Numbered from the stretch's first letter, positions 22,758-32,093 are shown. The stretch is 64,000 nt of DNA from Variovorax saccharolyticus (GCF_030316765.1 NZ_JASZYT010000019.1:28915-92914), one strand, 5' to 3'. Numbers and translations: made by a program. Notes: a model not told the origin generated them from the sequence alone.

Positions 22758-23948
22758 TCATTCACGTCCGAGTTCCGGGTCGCGCGGCCGAGGACCCGCG
22801 CGGCTGCGTGTGTGCGCCGGCGCATGGGTTGCCTGCGGCACACGGGGCGTGGGCACGCCAATGCGCTCGCCTCGCTCCAGGGCGTCGGCCAGCCGGTAAC
22901 GGATCGCCTCGACCACCCGCTGTTGATCGTCGGCGCGTGGGGTCAACCGACGCGCGAACTGCTGGGCCAGTCTCAGGCTCACCAGCGCGCCCGCGAGGTC
23001 CGGGTATTGCGCCAGCAGTGCGCTCGGGGCCAGGTGGCCCTGGCGCAGTCCTTCGGCCTTGCGTCCCAGCGCTTCGACGAACGCCGTCTTCTCGATGCTC
23101 CAGCCCATGCGCTGTGCGGTCTTCCTCGTCTCGCCGACCAGTTCGCCGGCCTCGTTGCGCTGCGCGACCCGCACGGTGACGGCGCGGGCGCCGCGCTGCC
23201 TCAGGCTCACCGCGTCGCCGACCTGCACGCCCGAACGTGATTCGGCCAGGGCGCGTTCGAGGTCCGCGCCCCAGAAGGTGCGCTCTCCGGCCGGGGTCCG
23301 CACCCGTGCGTAGTACGACATGCGCTCGCCCGGATCGAAGTGGTAGGGCGCTGCCGCGTGGGCGAGCAGCTCGCCGACGACGGGCGGGCGAAGGCCGTCG
23401 CGTGTCGGTCGCGCCGCGCGGGGGGTCGCCGCGGCTTCGACGGTGGGTTGATCCGCCGGGCCCGCGCCCCGTCCGGCGCCTCGCTCCGTGTCGGGGCCCG
23501 GGTGGTCGGTTCGGGCCGAGCGCCGGGCCCGGGCCCACTGCAGTTGCTGGCGCTCGAGTTCGCTCGGCGCGTAGCCCCGCGCCTCGATGCCCTGCAAGCC
23601 GGCTTCGTGCCAGACCGCGCGGCGGAACGCCTCGGTCCCTTTGAGTTGCACAGCCCGCCACCCCCGCGCCTGCATGATCGCCACCACGCTGTGGACCACC
23701 TCGAGGTTGTGCGTGCGCACCTTCAAGCGCGTGCCCTGGTCGATGAAGGCCAGCGTGCGATCGGGAAAGAAGTAGCGATCGTCGATGCGCAGGAAGCGCC
23801 GCGCAACGCCGTCCGGCACGATGCGGTTCGACGCGGCGCCCGGGTTCGGGGGCTGCTCGGCGGCCTCGCCCGCCACGCTGTCCGCTGGGACGGCGTCGTT
23901 GGGATGGGCGCCTGGCAGGGGCGCGGGGTCACGCGGGTCGTGGGCCAT
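22758..23948 (-). CDS. LPD7-domain conjugation accessory protein
   Basis: A 396-aa protein. Residues about 45-125 match the LPD7 domain found at the C-terminus of IncP-type TraI and other large mobile proteins (RRFLRIDDRYFFPDR, LAFIDQGTRLKVRT, VVHSVVAIMQARGW, FRRAVWHEAGLQGIEARGY). Residues about 220-270 (YYARVRTPAGERTFWGADLERALAES) resemble the TraI/primase-associated segment common in these proteins. No relaxase or primase catalytic motif is present. It may substitute for the missing C-terminal part of the short relaxase at 8861. It follows virD4 by 22 bp. Confidence 0.75.
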   Translation of the reverse strand: MAHDPRDPAPLPGAHPNDAVPADSVAGEAAEQPPNPGAASNRIVPDGVARRFLRIDDRYFFPDRTLAFIDQGTRLKVRTHNLEVVHSVVAIMQARGWRAVQLKGTEAFRRAVWHEAGLQGIEARGYAPSELERQQLQWARARRSARTDHPGPDTERGAGRGAGPADQPTVEAAATPRAARPTRDGLRPPVVGELLAHAAAPYHFDPGERMSYYARVRTPAGERTFWGADLERALAESRSGVQVGDAVSLRQRGARAVTVRVAQRNEAGELVGETRKTAQRMGWSIEKTAFVEALGRKAEGLRQGHLAPSALLAQYPDLAGALVSLRLAQQFARRLTPRADDQQRVVEAIRYRLADALERGERIGVPTPRVPQATHAPAHTRSRAGPRPRDPELGRE

Positions 23949-23970
23949 GGGCGTCTCCTTGCAGCGAACG

Positions 23971-25884
23971 TCAGTCGAGCAGCTTCGAGATGAAGCTGTC
24001 GGCGGCGGCCTTGATCTCGTCGTCGGTCATCGGTCCCTTCGGGATCTCGATGTCGTCGAAATCAAGCGAGAAATCCTCGAGGTCGAGGGCGTCGAGGCGT
24101 GGCAGGTCGACTGGCATGGCGGTCACCTCCTGGGCGGCGCCTGAGGCGCCGGCGTGGGTGGGGCGAGGGGGAAAGGGAAGAGGACCGGGTGCCCCGCGCA
24201 GTCGCGCCGCGCTCACGATGTCGAGCTGGGGTACCTCGGGGGGCGGGCGCTCCCGCTGGGCGAAGAAGCGGTCCCGAAAGTAGTAGACGCGCTGCGCCAG
24301 CACCGGGCGCAGGCCCTCGTGGAAGAGGATCATCCGGGTCGGCCCCAGCTCCCTGACCTCCTGAGGCAGCAGGAGGCGCCGCGGCTGCTCGCTGATGCTG
24401 ACGGTCGGCGACTTGCCCGCGCCGCCCCACATCGGACGGCTGACGTTCTTCTGCTTGACCGTGCAGGTGCCGAGCTCGCGCGACACGGCCTCGGCATCGT
24501 CGAACTCCTTCGGCGGGAAGACGATGCGCGCGGCCAGCATCTTGCGGATCGACTTCGCGCCCTCGATGCCGTATTTCTCGATCAGCTGGGAATTCGACTG
24601 CACGATGATCACGGTGCGCACGTTGTAACCCGGCAGGAAGGCGGTGGATTCGGCGATCACCGGGATGCGGCCGAGCGCCGCGAACTCATCGAGCATCAGC
24701 AGCAGCTGGTGCCTGAGCGCGGGGTTGTTCTCGGGAAGCTCGCGCGTCTGCAGGCCAATCGCCTGCTGGAAGAAGAGGTTCAGCAGCGGCTGCAGCCGCG
24801 CGATGTTGTCCGGATTGATCTGCACGTAGATCGAGATCGGGCGCTTGCGCAAGTCGCGCAGATCGAAGTCGTTGGCCGCCGTCGCCGCGTCGATCATCGG
24901 GTTGAGCCACAGGTCGAGCCGGCTGGTGAAGGTCTTGCGGATGCTGGAGGCGGTGGTCGGCGCCAGGTCGATCACGTCGTAGAGGCTCTGGACCGTTTGC
25001 GGGGAGAGGGGGTAGCCGGCGCGCTCGCAGGCGTCGATGACGCGCTTCCAGTGTTTCTGGAAGCCTTCGTCGTCGCTCGCCATGCCCTGGCGCAACACCT
25101 CCCCGAGCGTGCGCGTCGCGCCCTCGGTCTCGAACAGGTACAGCGCGATCCCGAGAAAGAGCGAGCGCGCGGACGAGGTCCAGAACGGATCGCCTGCATG
25201 CGGGTCCGGGAAGAGCATCGTGCCGATGCGCTGCAGATCGTCGATGCAGCGGTAGGGCACGCTCGAGACATAGCCCAGCGGGTTCCAGCGGGCCGAGCGC
25301 TCGCGCTCGGACAAGGGGTCGAACAGGTGGACCTCCTGGCCATGCGCCGCGCGATAGCCCGCCGTGCGCATGAAGTTCTCGCCCTTGATGTCGCTCACGA
25401 TCGTGGAACCGGGCCAGTTCAGCAGGTTGGGGATCACCACCCCGACGCCCTTGCCGCTGCGTGGCGGGGCCTCGAGCTCGACGCCCTGCTGGCCCGGCAG
25501 CACCAGGTAGCGGTTGCCCAGCCGCCCGAGCAGGATGCCGTGCTCGCCGAGCAAGCCCGCCCGGGCGATCTCTCGCCTCGTCGCGAAGCGCGCATCGCCA
25601 TGCAGCGGCCGCCGGCGCGGCAGCATCGCAAAGCCGACCACGCCCAGCGCCAGCCCCTGGCCGCCGGCCAGCGCCATGATGAGCGCGCGCCGGATGTCGG
25701 GCCGTTGGCCGTAGTCCTGCCAGTAACGCCAGGCGGTCAGCGGCGTGGCCTGGTGGGGCGGCAGCTTCACGGCCATCAGGAAGAAGTAGCCGGTCAGGTA
25801 CAGACCGACCACCGCCGCGAGCAGCAGCGCCAAGGTGACCTTCAGCGGGCTACGCAAGCCCTCGGAGCCGGGTTCCAGGGTCAT
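23971..25884 (-). CDS. virD4: VirD4/TraG type IV coupling protein
   Basis: A 637-aa coupling ATPase that brings the relaxosome to the channel. Two N-terminal membrane segments (LALLLAAVVGLYLTGYFFLM and ALIMALAGGQGLALGVVGFA) precede the cytoplasmic part. Walker A is PPRSGKGVG near residue 140. The Walker B region reads QLLLMLDEFAALG. The C-terminal 90 residues are acidic and end in DIEIPKGPMTDDEIKAAADSFISKLL, a probable recruitment tail. It overlaps the end of virB11 by 35 bp; the initiating ATG at 25884 is the only one giving the full first membrane helix. Confidence 0.95.
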   Translation of the reverse strand: MTLEPGSEGLRSPLKVTLALLLAAVVGLYLTGYFFLMAVKLPPHQATPLTAWRYWQDYGQRPDIRRALIMALAGGQGLALGVVGFAMLPRRRPLHGDARFATRREIARAGLLGEHGILLGRLGNRYLVLPGQQGVELEAPPRSGKGVGVVIPNLLNWPGSTIVSDIKGENFMRTAGYRAAHGQEVHLFDPLSERERSARWNPLGYVSSVPYRCIDDLQRIGTMLFPDPHAGDPFWTSSARSLFLGIALYLFETEGATRTLGEVLRQGMASDDEGFQKHWKRVIDACERAGYPLSPQTVQSLYDVIDLAPTTASSIRKTFTSRLDLWLNPMIDAATAANDFDLRDLRKRPISIYVQINPDNIARLQPLLNLFFQQAIGLQTRELPENNPALRHQLLLMLDEFAALGRIPVIAESTAFLPGYNVRTVIIVQSNSQLIEKYGIEGAKSIRKMLAARIVFPPKEFDDAEAVSRELGTCTVKQKNVSRPMWGGAGKSPTVSISEQPRRLLLPQEVRELGPTRMILFHEGLRPVLAQRVYYFRDRFFAQRERPPPEVPQLDIVSAARLRGAPGPLPFPPRPTHAGASGAAQEVTAMPVDLPRLDALDLEDFSLDFDDIEIPKGPMTDDEIKAAADSFISKLLD

Positions 25885-26983
25885 TCCAGATCTCCGTCAC
25901 CACGCGCCGCTGGCGGTCGCGCGCGCATTGCACCACCACGTCGACACTCAGCTGCGCCAATTCCACGCCTTCGCGGGTGCTCATGCCCTGGCCCGCGTCG
26001 CTGCGTTTCATGAGCTGCGCGAGCGCCACGAAGGCCATCGGGGCACTGTCCGCGTGCACACTCGTGATCGAGCCCGGATGGCCGGTGTTGACCGACACCA
26101 GGTAGTCGTACACCTCGTCGCCCGTGCGCAACTCCGAGACGAAGATGCGGTCGGGACGCTGCCGCTTCGCGCTGGCGAGCAGTTGCCCCGCCGTGACGGC
26201 CGCCTGCCCCTGGGCACCCTGCGAATAGAAGAGTCGCACGTGGTTCGGCTGGTTGCGCAGCGACAGCTCCTTCACGTCCTCGATCGTGACCAGACGCTCT
26301 TCTGTCGGGACCTCGAGGATCAGCGCCTTGCTCAGCGTCGTCTTGCCCGACCCCGTCGCGCCGGACAGCAGGATGTTGCGACGCAGTTGCACGGCCCGGC
26401 GCAGGAAGGCGACGACCCGGCGCTGCGCGAGCAATTGCACCAGTTCGCGATCCTCCGGGGACAGGTCGACGCCCGACGCCATGGGACAGCGGATGGCCGG
26501 GAGGCTGCGGGTCGGCGCGAACATGCCCAGCGCGTCAAGTTCCTCCAGGCTCCACAGCTCGTTCGACGGTCGTCGGATCGTGATCGAGACGGTGCGGTCC
26601 TCGGTCGCGGGCGGGATCACGATCTGGATGCGCTCACCGCCGGGGAGCGTGGCCGAGAGCAGCGGCTCGCTCGCCGAGATGCGCTGGCGCGTGAAATTGG
26701 CCACCAGCTTCGCGATCGACATGCACCAGTCGAAGCTCGCGTAGGGCAGCGGCTCGCGCGTCCATCCGCTCTGGCGCTCGATGAAGGCGCTGCCCGGCTG
26801 GTTGATGCAGATCTCGGTCACGGTGTCGTCGTCGAGCAGGGCCGCCATGGGCCCGAGGAACAGCGCGAGCGAGGTGGGCTCGTCGCGCGCAGGGCCCAGG
26901 GCGCATTCGTGCGCCGGGGCCACGGGCGTGACGACGCTCGTCGAGCGCGCCTCAGGGGCGGTCTGGTTCGTTGCGCAGTGCAT
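25850..26983 (-). CDS. virB11: VirB11 traffic ATPase
   Basis: A 377-aa hexameric ATPase of the T4SS. Walker A is GATGSGKTT (208-216). The Asp box (LVTIEDVKEL), His box (HPGSITSVHAD) and Walker B-like RPDRIFVSELR are all present. Its first 35 residues are not conserved and may be over-called. The start overlaps virB10 by 32 bp. A later start is possible but would need a weaker codon context. Confidence 0.95.
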   Translation of the reverse strand: MHCATNQTAPEARSTSVVTPVAPAHECALGPARDEPTSLALFLGPMAALLDDDTVTEICINQPGSAFIERQSGWTREPLPYASFDWCMSIAKLVANFTRQRISASEPLLSATLPGGERIQIVIPPATEDRTVSITIRRPSNELWSLEELDALGMFAPTRSLPAIRCPMASGVDLSPEDRELVQLLAQRRVVAFLRRAVQLRRNILLSGATGSGKTTLSKALILEVPTEERLVTIEDVKELSLRNQPNHVRLFYSQGAQGQAAVTAGQLLASAKRQRPDRIFVSELRTGDEVYDYLVSVNTGHPGSITSVHADSAPMAFVALAQLMKRSDAGQGMSTREGVELAQLSVDVVVQCARDRQRRVVTEIWNDPGTRLRGLA

Positions 26984-28316
26984 AGACGGGCCTGAAATCG
27001 ACGTCGCGTGCGACCAGGATCTGGATGCGCTCGCCCTGGTTCTTGACGACGGTCGGGGGGATCGAGAGGGTGTTGCGCAGCACCTCGGCGATCACGTCGC
27101 GCCCGCCCTGGGGCCCCAGCACCACACCGCCGCCGCTGCCGACGCTGTTGCCGCTTTGCTGGTGGGCGGTGATCGCCGCCATCGTGCCGTCGATCACCGA
27201 GAGCAGGATCGCGGCGCCGAACCGCTGCCAGAAATGGGTGTCGACAAAGCCGGGTAAACCGTTGCGCCCGAGCTCGTCCGTGCCCGGGGAGGCGAGCTGG
27301 ACCACGACGCCCGTGGGCGTGCGCGCCTCGTTCCAGACCACGAAGACGCGGCCCTGACCCTGGCGCGGTTCGCCGCGCTGCTCGCCGACGAACTTGGTGC
27401 CACGCTCCAGCAGCACCACCTTGCCGTCTGCGCCGTAGACGTCGCTCGCGCCGATGCAGGTGGTCATGCCCTCATAGGTTGAGTCGATGGCGGTCTCGAG
27501 CGTGCAGTCGATGAAGGCTCCTTTCGGCAGCAGCAGCCGTCGGGTCGGCAGCAGTTGCGCGGTCACGGCCGGGGTCGGCGTTGGCTTCAGCATCGCCGCG
27601 AGGTTGCTTCCGCCAGGCGCCGCGGCGGCCGGCGCCTGCAGCGCCCCGAGCCACTGCGCCACGCCGGGGGCCGTGGCCAGCGATGTGGTGCCCGGCGCCT
27701 GGGGCATCGCGGTGAAGGTGCCCGCGGGAGCGGGAATCGCCGCGCTGCCGGGGGAGGCCGGCTGTGCCCGTCGCAGGACTGGAGCGCCGAGCTGGCGCTC
27801 GAGGGCCAGCTGTTCGGGGGTCTTCGCGGGTGGGCCGCCGTTGGCGGTGGTCGCCGGGGCCGGCAGCGGGAGGGCGGCGAGCGACGGCGGGCTCACCTCC
27901 GCGGCTCGCGCAATCGGCGGATCGATACGGCCCAGCGGCGGTACCTTCGTCTCGCCGGCCGCGCGCGCGACCGCCGCCTTCCGCGTGGACTCCTCGGCAT
28001 TCCGGGTCTTCGCGTACTGGGTGGTGTAGTACCAGAACAGGAACCCGGCGCCCAGCAGCGCGATGGTGGCCAACGCGAGGATGCCGCTGACGCGTGACTG
28101 GATCGACCGTTCACGGTTGACCGACGGAATCACGCGCTCACCCTGCACCGTGCCGGCCTGCGTCCCGGCGTTGGCCGGACCTTCGTGGGCAGATGCTTCG
28201 CCATGGCCGGAGAGGATCTCGCCCGTGTCCTGGTCGACGGCCTGCGCGTCGTCCTGGGGCGAAGTCGCCGCCCCGACCGCGCCGGTGGTGCGGCGCGAGC
28301 GCTCCGGCCCGTTCAT
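26952..28316 (-). CDS. virB10: VirB10 core-complex protein
   Basis: A 454-aa protein bridging both membranes. It has a short cytoplasmic start, one membrane helix (77-97, GILALATIALLGAGFLFWYY), a Pro/Ala-rich periplasmic stretch (about 130-270), and the conserved outer-membrane channel domain (LLPTRRLLLPKGAFIDCTLET, GRVFVVWNEARTPTGVVVQLASPGTDELGRNG, GGRDVIAEVLRNTLSIPPTV). It overlaps virB9 by 4 bp (ATGA). The ATG at 28316 was chosen for this overlap; upstream residues are not protein-like. Confidence 0.95.
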   Translation of the reverse strand: MNGPERSRRTTGAVGAATSPQDDAQAVDQDTGEILSGHGEASAHEGPANAGTQAGTVQGERVIPSVNRERSIQSRVSGILALATIALLGAGFLFWYYTTQYAKTRNAEESTRKAAVARAAGETKVPPLGRIDPPIARAAEVSPPSLAALPLPAPATTANGGPPAKTPEQLALERQLGAPVLRRAQPASPGSAAIPAPAGTFTAMPQAPGTTSLATAPGVAQWLGALQAPAAAAPGGSNLAAMLKPTPTPAVTAQLLPTRRLLLPKGAFIDCTLETAIDSTYEGMTTCIGASDVYGADGKVVLLERGTKFVGEQRGEPRQGQGRVFVVWNEARTPTGVVVQLASPGTDELGRNGLPGFVDTHFWQRFGAAILLSVIDGTMAAITAHQQSGNSVGSGGGVVLGPQGGRDVIAEVLRNTLSIPPTVVKNQGERIQILVARDVDFRPVYALRNEPDRP

Positions 28317-29146
28317 GGCGCCGCTCCCGGGGTGGTGCGCTCGACGCCGGGAATGCTCGTGCTCGACCGGGTGCGCGCTCCGCCGCCCGCAAAAGACTGG
28401 TTCACGACGCAACCGACCAACTTGCCGCGCCGAAGCACGAAGCGGCGTGCCACGCGGTGGATCACCACCTCGTCGTCCTCGATGTTGAAGTTGAGCAGCG
28501 ATTCGCTGCCATCGTCGTTCTGCACGAACAGGGCCGGGAACTCGGAGCGCGTCTGGAACCGCAGCCGGGTCTGCACGCCGTCGTCGTAGGCACCCATGGG
28601 CTTGAGCGTGGCGCTGCCGCAGAACCAGTAGTCGTTGTTGCGTGGGCGCTCGGCCACGGCCTTTTTCATGCGCGCTTCGGTGGCAAGACGTTCTCGCTCG
28701 GCGGCCGCGGCCCGGGCGTCATCGCCCGGGTAGGTGAAGCGGATCGAATACACCATGCGTCGTGCTGCCTTCCCCGTCGGGGCCGCCGCAGCGACGACAT
28801 AGTCGAAGTGGTAGGCCCGGCGGTTGGTGAGCACCGTCAGATTGGTCGTCGCACGGGCCTCCCTGGGCTTGATGAAGAAATGGTTGCGCTCGGCCCCCAC
28901 GTCAAAGGCAGCGTTGTCGCCCGAGCCCAGGTTCACGAACTCCTCACCCTCGGCCCACTGCATGTGGATCTGGAAGCCGACATAGCCTTGCAGTTCGACC
29001 ACGTCGTCCGGGTTGTAGGCCACGACCCGGATGCGGGCATCGACACTGCCCGCCGGCGGCACCGTGCCCGCCGCTACACCCGGGGACAGCAATGTCGTCG
29101 CCGAAAACACCCCGACGAAGAGGGCAATGGCGGCCAGGCCTCTCAT
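28313..29146 (-). CDS. virB9: VirB9 core-complex protein
   Basis: A 277-aa periplasmic protein with a cleavable signal (MRGLAAIALFVGVFSATTLLSPGVAAG). The N-terminal region (VVAYNPDDVVELQGYVGFQIHMQWAEGEEFVNLG) and the C-terminal VirB7-binding region (VQTRLRFQTRSEFPALFVQNDDGSESLLNFN) are typical. It forms the outer ring with VirB7 and VirB10. It overlaps virB8 and virB10 by 4 bp each. Confidence 0.95.
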   Translation of the reverse strand: MRGLAAIALFVGVFSATTLLSPGVAAGTVPPAGSVDARIRVVAYNPDDVVELQGYVGFQIHMQWAEGEEFVNLGSGDNAAFDVGAERNHFFIKPREARATTNLTVLTNRRAYHFDYVVAAAAPTGKAARRMVYSIRFTYPGDDARAAAAERERLATEARMKKAVAERPRNNDYWFCGSATLKPMGAYDDGVQTRLRFQTRSEFPALFVQNDDGSESLLNFNIEDDEVVIHRVARRFVLRRGKLVGCVVNQSFAGGGARTRSSTSIPGVERTTPGAAP

Positions 29147-29865
29147 CGGGCGTCTCCCTTGACGCTCACTGGACCGCCCGTCGCCACCTCAGACTCGCGC
29201 CGGTACTCCACAACCCGGAAGCCAAGCGGATTGAGCGAACGGGTCTTGTCGTCCTTCGACGGAGGCACATAGGCGAACTCGATCGTGGAAACCCAGTGGG
29301 TGGGTTGCTCCTCCCCGGTGGCGCCGGGTCGGGTGAAGCGGCTGAAGCGCACCTGGGCCAGCTTGTCGCGACCGCTCTCGAGTTTGAGAAAGGTCACCGA
29401 GCGGATCTGGGTGCGAACGGTCGTTCCGTCCTTGTAGAGGTTGAGCGGCGAGACCGGGTTGCTGGTGTTCCAGAGCGCTGCCCACTCCTGGTTCAGACGC
29501 GGGGAGTTCTGCGCGGCAACCAACTCGTAGTCGGCCTCGGCGGTTCCGTAGAAGTAGCGCTCGCGGGCGATCACATGGTTCGACAGCAGGTTGCGGGTCA
29601 CGACCTGCTCGATATCCGTGGTGCCCTCGTACGTCGGGACCACGTCGACGATGCCACTGCTGCTGTCGACACGGATGACGACAGGGACCGGTTGCTTGAG
29701 AGGCGTCAGGCCTGCGACTGCCGCGACCGCCAGTAGCGCAATGACGCAGGCGATGGCGGCGACAGTCCACGCCAGCCGCGAGGACCGCGCCGCGCGGCGC
29801 GCGCGATCGATCTCCCAGCTCTGGGCTTCTTGCAGGTATCGCTCAACGGAGGGCTCGCGACTCAT
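29143..29865 (-). CDS. virB8: VirB8 inner-membrane assembly protein
   Basis: A 240-aa bitopic protein with a cytoplasmic start, one membrane helix (about 31-53, LAWTVAAIACVIALLAVAAVAGL), then an NTF2-like periplasmic domain (YEGTTDIEQVVTRNLLSNHVIARERYFY, LNQEWAALWNTSNPVSP, TIEFAYV). It nucleates the inner-membrane complex. The start overlaps the small virB7 gene by 23 bp. Confidence 0.95.
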   Translation of the reverse strand: MSREPSVERYLQEAQSWEIDRARRAARSSRLAWTVAAIACVIALLAVAAVAGLTPLKQPVPVVIRVDSSSGIVDVVPTYEGTTDIEQVVTRNLLSNHVIARERYFYGTAEADYELVAAQNSPRLNQEWAALWNTSNPVSPLNLYKDGTTVRTQIRSVTFLKLESGRDKLAQVRFSRFTRPGATGEEQPTHWVSTIEFAYVPPSKDDKTRSLNPLGFRVVEYRRESEVATGGPVSVKGDAR

Positions 29866-30004
29866 CGATCGCTCCTCGTTCGGACAGATCGACCTGCCCG
29901 TTGATGGGGCTCAGGGCTCCTTCGCACTCGGGCGGCAGCGGCGGTCGGGTACCGCATGCCGACAGCAGCGTTAGCAAGCCCAGGACCAGCGGGACGAGCC
30001 TCAT
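29843..30004 (-). CDS. virB7: VirB7-type lipoprotein
   Basis: A 53-aa lipoprotein: MRLVPLVLGLLTLLSAC, lipobox LLSAC with Cys17. A short tail follows with a second Cys (PPLPPECEGALSPINGQVDL), which could form the VirB7-VirB9 disulfide seen in Agrobacterium. Size, position between virB6 and virB8, and the 23-bp overlap with virB8 all fit virB7. It lies just downstream of a GGATCC-containing ribosome-binding region. Confidence 0.8.
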   Translation of the reverse strand: MRLVPLVLGLLTLLSACGTRPPLPPECEGALSPINGQVDLSERGAIDESRALR

Positions 30005-30020
30005 GGGATCCTCCGGTTCT

Positions 30021-31076
30021 TCAACGCAGCGAATGGGGGTTAGGCATCACCTGCTCGCGAGGCACCACTGTGCCGCCACGCCGGGCACCGCCGACGCGCT
30101 CCCACGTATTCGCGACACCGGTCCCTACCCGGTTGCCCGCCAGCCGTCGCAGCGAATCCCACCTGCTGCCGGGCTCCCGGCGCAAGCCATCGAGAACGCC
30201 GCGACCAAACTCGTAGGTCGTCCGGCGAGCGCCACCCATGCCCCAACGCATTAACGTACTCACGGCATTGAATGAACTAAGCGAGATGCCACTCGCCAAG
30301 CCAGCAGCAATCGCCATCACTTGACGCATAACCAGAAAGACGAGCGCGGAGGCGATGCACACCCGTGCACTTTCCGCAATAGTAATGGCCCCGCCGAGCG
30401 CCGAGGCGTTGGACGCGTACGATCGCAGAACACTCAGCAACAGCGCTGCGGCCATCGTCGCAAGCAGTGTTATCAACGCATAGTTGGCAAGCTGCGCAAT
30501 CCAAGCTTCGAAGAAGCGCTTGGTCGCATCAAAGAAGAGAAGCACGATGAAGATGGGTCCTAGCGCCAAGATCAGTGAGAGTGCTACCTTCGAAAGAGCA
30601 AACAGAAAGGCCGTCACTACAACAGTCAGGCCGACCATGAAATAGACAACGAACCCCGCGATATAGAAGGCGAAGTTGCTATTCAGCAAGCTGCCCTTGC
30701 TCAATAGCTGTTCGGCGACTAAGTTCCCGTCGATCCATATTTGATCTACGACGGTTATGGTTGAACGGGATCCCAGGATCGCGGCAGCCAGTTGGTCCGG
30801 AGCGCGGGTGAAGGTGTCCACAATCATTTCGTTGTAGCTCCATAGTCTCAGCGCAGAGCCGAGGACTACCGCCACAACGAGAATTCGTTTGATGCCTTCC
30901 CAGACGGGCTCTTGAATCCGTCCGGTCAAGCATAGATAGCCCCAAATCATGACGTAGACTGTTCCCAACGTCACTGCGGCTGGCTCGATTGCTACAGCCA
31001 CCTTCGCCGTATTGGTGCTCACATATGTAGCGAGCTGACCATTGAGCCAGACGAAGAATTGTTCGAAGAATCCCAT
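30021..31076 (-). CDS. virB6: VirB6/TrbL polytopic channel protein
   Basis: A 351-aa protein with at least five membrane segments (VAVAIEPAAVTLGTVYVMIWGYL, ILVVAVVLGSALRLW, FYIAGFVVYFMVGLTVVVTAFLFAL, LALGPIFIVLLFFDATKRFFEAWI, ALITLLATMAAALLLSVL). The LALGPIFIVLLFFDATKRFF motif is characteristic of VirB6/TrbL, which lines the inner-membrane substrate path. The DNA of 30241-31080 is visibly less GC-rich than the rest of the operon (one 60-base line, 30661-30720, is 48% G+C versus 80% at 27721-27780). This suggests separate origin or recombination of this gene. Confidence 0.9.
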   Translation of the reverse strand: MGFFEQFFVWLNGQLATYVSTNTAKVAVAIEPAAVTLGTVYVMIWGYLCLTGRIQEPVWEGIKRILVVAVVLGSALRLWSYNEMIVDTFTRAPDQLAAAILGSRSTITVVDQIWIDGNLVAEQLLSKGSLLNSNFAFYIAGFVVYFMVGLTVVVTAFLFALSKVALSLILALGPIFIVLLFFDATKRFFEAWIAQLANYALITLLATMAAALLLSVLRSYASNASALGGAITIAESARVCIASALVFLVMRQVMAIAAGLASGISLSSFNAVSTLMRWGMGGARRTTYEFGRGVLDGLRREPGSRWDSLRRLAGNRVGTGVANTWERVGGARRGGTVVPREQVMPNPHSLR

Positions 31077-31090
31077 ATTTCCTCCGACCG

Positions 31091-31336
31091 CTACTTCGAC
31101 GGCGTGGGAGTGATTGGCACTGGTCTCAACTGCTTGACACTTCCGATGCCCTCAAGTGTCCTTCTTTTGACCTCCTCATCGTCTCTCGGTGGCGAAGCGA
31201 TTGCCGTGGGTGGCTGGACGGGGGGCGTTGGTTCGGTGAACTGAACCGATGTGACTTGCCGCGAGTACAAGTAAGCGCCGCCGCCAGCGATCGCCGCCAG
31301 AGCTATCGTGACGTAGATCCAGGTTGTCTTGAGCAT
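31091..31336 (-). CDS. Small membrane protein between virB5 and virB6
   Basis: An 81-aa protein with one N-terminal membrane helix (TTWIYVTIALAAIAGGGAYLYS) and a Pro/Thr-rich tail carrying RDDEEVKRRTLEGIGSVK. The slot between virB5 and virB6 is where many VirB operons carry an entry-exclusion protein (Eex). There is no lipobox Cys, unlike classical EexN or TrbK. Its base composition resembles neighbouring virB6. The exclusion role is inferred from position only. Confidence 0.65.
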   Translation of the reverse strand: MLKTTWIYVTIALAAIAGGGAYLYSRQVTSVQFTEPTPPVQPPTAIASPPRDDEEVKRRTLEGIGSVKQLRPVPITPTPSK

Positions 31337-31358
31337 GCTGTCCTCCTTTGACGAAGCG

Positions 31359-32093
31359 TCAGTACGTCACCGTTGACATCGATTTGATGGTCCCGATGTC
31401 GGACATGGCACGTTCCCTTATCCGCTGCTGCTGGGCTAGTTCCTCGCCTCTTGAGATCTCATAAAGGCCTTGCAGCTTCGTCTGCTCGTTGGTCAGCATG
31501 CTCTGCTCGGCCTGGATCCGCGCCTGCAAGTCCTGGATCGCCTTGGGATCTCTCGCGGTGCCGATGCGATCGACCAATTGCTGCAACGCGGAGAAGCGCT
31601 GGCTGGTGTTCTGGTAGGCGCCCTGGCTCATGGCGCTGAACATTGCGGAGGCCTGGCGACCCTGCTCGACGACCTGCCGCATTTCGGGGCTCAGCGCGCT
31701 CAACTGCGAGCTGGACAGGATGCTGTTGGCCCGCATGATCGACTGCACCTGACTGGCCAGACCCGAATAACCGCCCGAGGTCGCGTTGACCGTGTTCATC
31801 AGCTCGCCAAAGCTGGGCGGCAGATAGTTGCGAGCCAGGTCGGGAGTGGGCAGCAGTTGCTCCATGCCGCGCGTTCCGGTCATGGCGCTGTAGGTCTGCT
31901 GGAGTTGCGCATGGGATTGCGTCAACTGATCGTACTGGCGCTGCATGCCCGAGAGCTGCTGCTGCCAAGCACCCAGCTGCTGGATCAGATTGGCCACCGC
32001 GGTCATGTCGATGACCGGAATGCCCGCCCTTGCCTGCCAGGGCATCATGGCCGCCGCGGCTGCGAGGATGAAGCCAATGAGCTGTCTACGCAT
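31359..32093 (-). CDS. virB5: VirB5 minor pilin/adhesin
   Basis: A 244-aa exported protein with signal peptide MRRQLIGFILAAAAAMMPWQARAGIPVID. The mature part is almost all helical and Gln-rich (NLIQQLGAWQQQLSGMQRQYDQLTQ, QDLQARIQAEQSMLTNEQTKLQGL), the three-helix-bundle plan of VirB5/TraC, which caps the pilus and helps contact recipients. It overlaps virB4 by 8 bp. Confidence 0.9.
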   Translation of the reverse strand: MRRQLIGFILAAAAAMMPWQARAGIPVIDMTAVANLIQQLGAWQQQLSGMQRQYDQLTQSHAQLQQTYSAMTGTRGMEQLLPTPDLARNYLPPSFGELMNTVNATSGGYSGLASQVQSIMRANSILSSSQLSALSPEMRQVVEQGRQASAMFSAMSQGAYQNTSQRFSALQQLVDRIGTARDPKAIQDLQARIQAEQSMLTNEQTKLQGLYEISRGEELAQQQRIRERAMSDIGTIKSMSTVTY

